A DNA stretch of 44,298 bases from an uncultured Clostridium sp. (lineage in GTDB: Bacteria > Bacillota > Clostridia > Clostridiales > Clostridiaceae): contig CALBDU010000047.1 of assembly GCA_937927335.1 (NCBI GenBank), positions 1-44,298 of the forward strand. The letters are read 5' to 3'. Below the pieces are notes generated by a model. It made no database searches, was not told the origin of the DNA, and saw nothing but the letters and a program-made list of their open reading frames with translations. A program made the position numbers and the translations under genes. Below, piece after piece: positions 41,469-44,298 of this stretch (its first letter is position 1; each line of letters starts with the position of its first letter).

Positions 41469-43907
41469 ATGTTAAATGAAGGAAAGGTATTACCCGTTGA
41501 AATTAGTCATGAAATGAAGAAATGTTATATTGACTATGCGATGAGTGTAATAGTTGGCAGAGCTCTCCCTGATGTTAGGGATGGCTTAAAGCCTGTACAT
41601 AGAAGAATTTTATATTCCATGCAGGAGCTTGGAATTACACCGGATAAGGGATATAGAAAGTGCGCAAGAATCGTCGGTGATGTTTTAGGTAAATATCATC
41701 CTCACGGTGATGCATCTGTTTATGATGCTCTTGTAAGAATGGCCCAGGACTTTTCCATAAGGTATCTTCTTGTGGACGGCCACGGAAACTTTGGTTCTGT
41801 AGATGGTGACTCAGCTGCGGCAATGAGGTATACAGAAGCAAAAATGAATAAAATTACTGTGGAGATGCTTAGGGACATTAATAAAAACACAGTGGATTTT
41901 GTACCTAATTTTGATGGTGAAGAAGAGGAACCGTCCGTACTGCCATCGAGATTTCCAAACCTTCTGGTTAATGGTTCCGCAGGTATTGCTGTAGGAATGG
42001 CAACCAATATTCCTCCTCATAATTTGAGTGAGGTTATAAACGGTGTAACAGCACTGATAGACGATCCGGACATTACCGTTACCGAATTGATGGCCCATAT
42101 TAAAGGTCCTGACTTTCCTACAGCTGGTATCATACTTGGAACTGCAGGAATTAGGCAAGCCTATGAGACAGGAAGAGGAAAAGTAATTGTTAGGGCAAAA
42201 GCAGATATTGAAGAAGAAAAGGGAAGACATAAAATAATTGTTACAGAAATTCCATACCAGGTTAACAAGGCTAAATTAATCGAAAACATCGCAGAGCTTG
42301 TTAAGGATAAAAAGATAGAGGGCATTTCTGATATCAGAGATGAATCTGACAGAGACGGTATGAGAATTGTTATCGAGGTAAAAAGGGATGCCAACCCAAA
42401 TGTGCTGTTAAATCAATTATTTAAGCATACTAAGATGCAGGATACTTTTGGAATAATAATGCTTGCTTTGGTTAATAACGAGCCACAGGTTATAAATCTC
42501 AAACAGATACTGTTTCACTATGTCGATTTCCAAAAAGAAGTAATAAGAAGAAGAACCCAGTTTGATTTAGACAAAGCCTTGGCCAGGGCTCATATACTTG
42601 AAGGTCTAAGAATAGCCCTTGATCATATTGATGAGGTTATAAGCCTTATAAGGGCATCAAAAACTGCTGAAATAGCAAGAAACGGATTAATGGAGAAATT
42701 CAATCTGTCAGAAAAGCAGGCTCAGGCAATTCTTGATATGAGACTTCAAAGGCTTACTGGTCTTGAAAGAGATAAAATCGAAGATGAATATGCTGAATTA
42801 GTAAAAACTATTGCACATTTAAAAGAAATACTTGAGAAAGAGGAACTGGTTTTAAAAATTATAAAAGAAGAATTGCTTGAAATAAAAAATAAATACGGTG
42901 ATGACAGAAGAACTGAAATACAAAAGAACAACAACGAAATTGATATTGAAGACTTAATTGAGGAGCAACAGGTTGTTATAACCATAACCCATGCCGGATA
43001 TATTAAAAGAATTGCTGCCGACACCTATTCCTCACAAAAGAGGGGAGGAAAAGGTATAACAGCTACTGCCACAAAGGAAGATGACTTCGTAGAGCATATG
43101 TTTATTACATCTACACACAACAATATCTTATTCTTTACTAATAAGGGTAAGGTATATAAATTAAAAGGCTATGAAATTCAGGATGCCGGCAGGACAGCAA
43201 AAGGATCTAATATCATAAATCTTATTCCTGTAGAGGCTGATGAAAAAATTCAAGCAGTGATAACCTTAAAGGAATTTAACGATGATAATTATCTCATCAT
43301 GGCTACAAAGCAGGGGATAATAAAGAAAACCGAGCTGAGCCAGTATGCATCCATTAGGAAAACTGGGCTTAATGCTATATCTCTCAGAGAGGGAGATGAG
43401 CTTATAGGGGTTAGGATGACCACTGGTGAAAGCGAAATTGTGGAGATAACCCAAAATGGTTATGCAATAAGATTTGCTGAAGAAAATGTAAGGCCTATGG
43501 GAAGGACTGCTTCCGGTGTCAGGGCAATAACATTGAGAGAAGATGATATTGTTGTGTCCATGGATATAGTTGTGGAAGGACAGGAAATACTTGTTGTAAG
43601 CGAAAACGGCTTTGGTAAAAGGACACCTGTTTCCGAGTATACTCCTCATAACCGTGGAGGAAAAGGAATGATTACCTATAAGGTAACAGATAAAACAGGT
43701 AAAGTTGTGGGAGCAAGACTTGTACAAAATAATGATGAAATGATGCTTATAAACAACAATAATGTAGCAATAAGAATAAATGTTGCAGACATATCCTCCA
43801 CCAGTAGAAATGCAATGGGAGTAACTCTTATGAGAAGTCTGGAGGACGAAAAAATAGTAGCTATAGCTAAAATAAAATGTGAAGACCAAGAAGAAAATTG
43901 CCTATAA
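41469..43907 (+). CDS. gyrA: DNA gyrase subunit A
   Basis: An 812-aa GyrA. The quinolone-resistance region GKYHPHGDASVYDALVRMAQ is near residue 77 and the catalytic tyrosine lies in AAMRYTEAKM near 122. The C-terminal DNA-wrapping domain contains the GyrA box QKRGGKG. The usual resistance position is serine or alanine here: the motif reads GDASVYD, the susceptible form. A terminator follows. Confidence 0.98.
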   Translation: MLNEGKVLPVEISHEMKKCYIDYAMSVIVGRALPDVRDGLKPVHRRILYSMQELGITPDKGYRKCARIVGDVLGKYHPHGDASVYDALVRMAQDFSIRYLLVDGHGNFGSVDGDSAAAMRYTEAKMNKITVEMLRDINKNTVDFVPNFDGEEEEPSVLPSRFPNLLVNGSAGIAVGMATNIPPHNLSEVINGVTALIDDPDITVTELMAHIKGPDFPTAGIILGTAGIRQAYETGRGKVIVRAKADIEEEKGRHKIIVTEIPYQVNKAKLIENIAELVKDKKIEGISDIRDESDRDGMRIVIEVKRDANPNVLLNQLFKHTKMQDTFGIIMLALVNNEPQVINLKQILFHYVDFQKEVIRRRTQFDLDKALARAHILEGLRIALDHIDEVISLIRASKTAEIARNGLMEKFNLSEKQAQAILDMRLQRLTGLERDKIEDEYAELVKTIAHLKEILEKEELVLKIIKEELLEIKNKYGDDRRTEIQKNNNEIDIEDLIEEQQVVITITHAGYIKRIAADTYSSQKRGGKGITATATKEDDFVEHMFITSTHNNILFFTNKGKVYKLKGYEIQDAGRTAKGSNIINLIPVEADEKIQAVITLKEFNDDNYLIMATKQGIIKKTELSQYASIRKTGLNAISLREGDELIGVRMTTGESEIVEITQNGYAIRFAEENVRPMGRTASGVRAITLREDDIVVSMDIVVEGQEILVVSENGFGKRTPVSEYTPHNRGGKGMITYKVTDKTGKVVGARLVQNNDEMMLINNNNVAIRINVADISSTSRNAMGVTLMRSLEDEKIVAIAKIKCEDQEENCL

Positions 43908-43914
43908 AATTAAT

Positions 43915-43956
43915 GGATCCTGATGTTAAAATGTGCATCTGGGTCCTATTTTTTCA
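43915..43956 (+). terminator. Terminator of the gyrB-gyrA transcript
   Basis: GGATCCTGATG (43915-43925) pairs, with one wobble and one mismatch, with CATCTGGGTCC (43936-43946). A T-rich run follows at 43949-43956. Confidence 0.8.
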
Positions 43957-44062
43957 TAGTTTTTTAGGATAACCTACCCTGGAGTATCAATGTGAAAATA
44001 TAAAAGAAAAAAAGAGGATTTTAAAGGATTTAAAACTTATTATCGTAAAACAGGTATTTAAA

Positions 44063-44203
44063 TTGAAAAACAGATTTCGAATTTTGATAAAATACATTTT
44101 GTTGTCACGAGAGATGACGGCAAAGATACAGGTTATGACAAACAATTTTATATATTGATTTAATAGTAAAAATGTTGACATTCATAATTTAGTATGATAT
44201 TCT
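44063..44203 (+). promoter_or_regulatory. rRNA operon promoter(s)
   Basis: TTGACA (44175-44180), 17 bases and TATTCT (44198-44203) form a strong promoter. A weaker upstream promoter may begin at TTGAAA (44063-44068). The segment 43957-44174 has no gene. The pair of promoters and the leader after them are typical of a clostridial rRNA operon. Confidence 0.75.
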
Positions 44204-44298
44204 ATAATAGCATAATAATTTAGGAACTGTTACAAAACAGTATACGGTCTTTGAAAATTAAACAGAGAATGAAATATCAACCAGCAAAAATCAAGTTG
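44204..44298 (+). other. Leader of an rRNA operon, cut by the window edge
   Basis: The sequence GGTCTTTGAAAATTAAACAG and its surroundings match the antitermination (boxA-like) leader found before 16S rRNA in clostridia. No 16S sequence is present yet; it should begin just past the window end. Confidence 0.7.

Noticed and set aside
41811..43889. Minus-strand frames of 139 and 207 aa inside gyrA
   Set aside because: They are cysteine- and serine-rich shadows of a conserved gene.

Overview
The window is the chromosomal replication-origin region of a low-GC, spore-forming Gram-positive anaerobe, probably a member of the Clostridiaceae. The gene order rpsF-ssb-rpsR-(MazG-like)-(DUF2232)-gdpP-rplI-lonC-dnaB, then parB-parA-noc-rsmG-mnmG-mnmE-jag-yidC-yidD-rnpA-rpmH, oriC, dnaA-dnaN-(S4)-recF-remB-gyrB-gyrA and an rRNA leader is the classic clostridial layout. 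YyaC, a LonC-type protease and a YtvI-like protein point to sporulation. I cannot name the species from sequence alone.

Positions 124-12735 are a mobile element of about 12.6 kb inserted at the 3' end of a tRNA-Thr(CGT) gene (12736-12811, minus strand). A 49-bp direct repeat with one mismatch (124-172 and 12734-12782) marks its ends, a tyrosine integrase lies beside the intact tRNA, and the tRNA's former terminator is stranded beyond the far end (87-122). Every gene I can identify in the element is on the minus strand. In transcription order: integrase, a 131-aa unknown, a 47-aa protein, a DUF2188 protein, an integrase-like protein without catalytic residues, a primase-polymerase-like replication protein, a GIY-YIG nuclease, a small serine resolvase (frameshifted at its end), a double-HTH protein, a restriction-modification pair (nuclease broken by a frameshift, MT-A70 methyltransferase intact) and a complete retron. 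I see no relaxase, capsid or packaging gene, so it resembles a small integrative or satellite-like element carrying anti-phage cargo.

The most interesting locus is the retron at 344-2549. It has an Eco1/Ec86-like nucleoside-deoxyribosyltransferase-type effector, then a structured non-coding RNA of about 204 nt, then a retron reverse transcriptase. The a1 and a2 arms of the RNA pair over 14 positions. The a1 arm abuts the effector stop codon, and the a2 arm contains the ribosome-binding site of the reverse transcriptase, so RNA folding and enzyme translation should be coupled.

From 12830 to 34717 the chromosome carries a gene remnant, an Hsp20 gene, and long minus-strand operons for replication, c-di-AMP turnover, translation, chromosome partitioning (two perfect parS sites) and tRNA/rRNA modification. 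Two convergent genes, yyaC and a YkuS-family gene, each have their ribosome-binding site buried in a strong hairpin with a 12-nt loop. From 34718 rightward transcription reverses: DnaA boxes flank dnaA on both sides, the dnaA-dnaN gap has a run of CTA trinucleotides fitting a DnaA-trio unwinding element, and the window ends in the promoter and leader of an rRNA operon.
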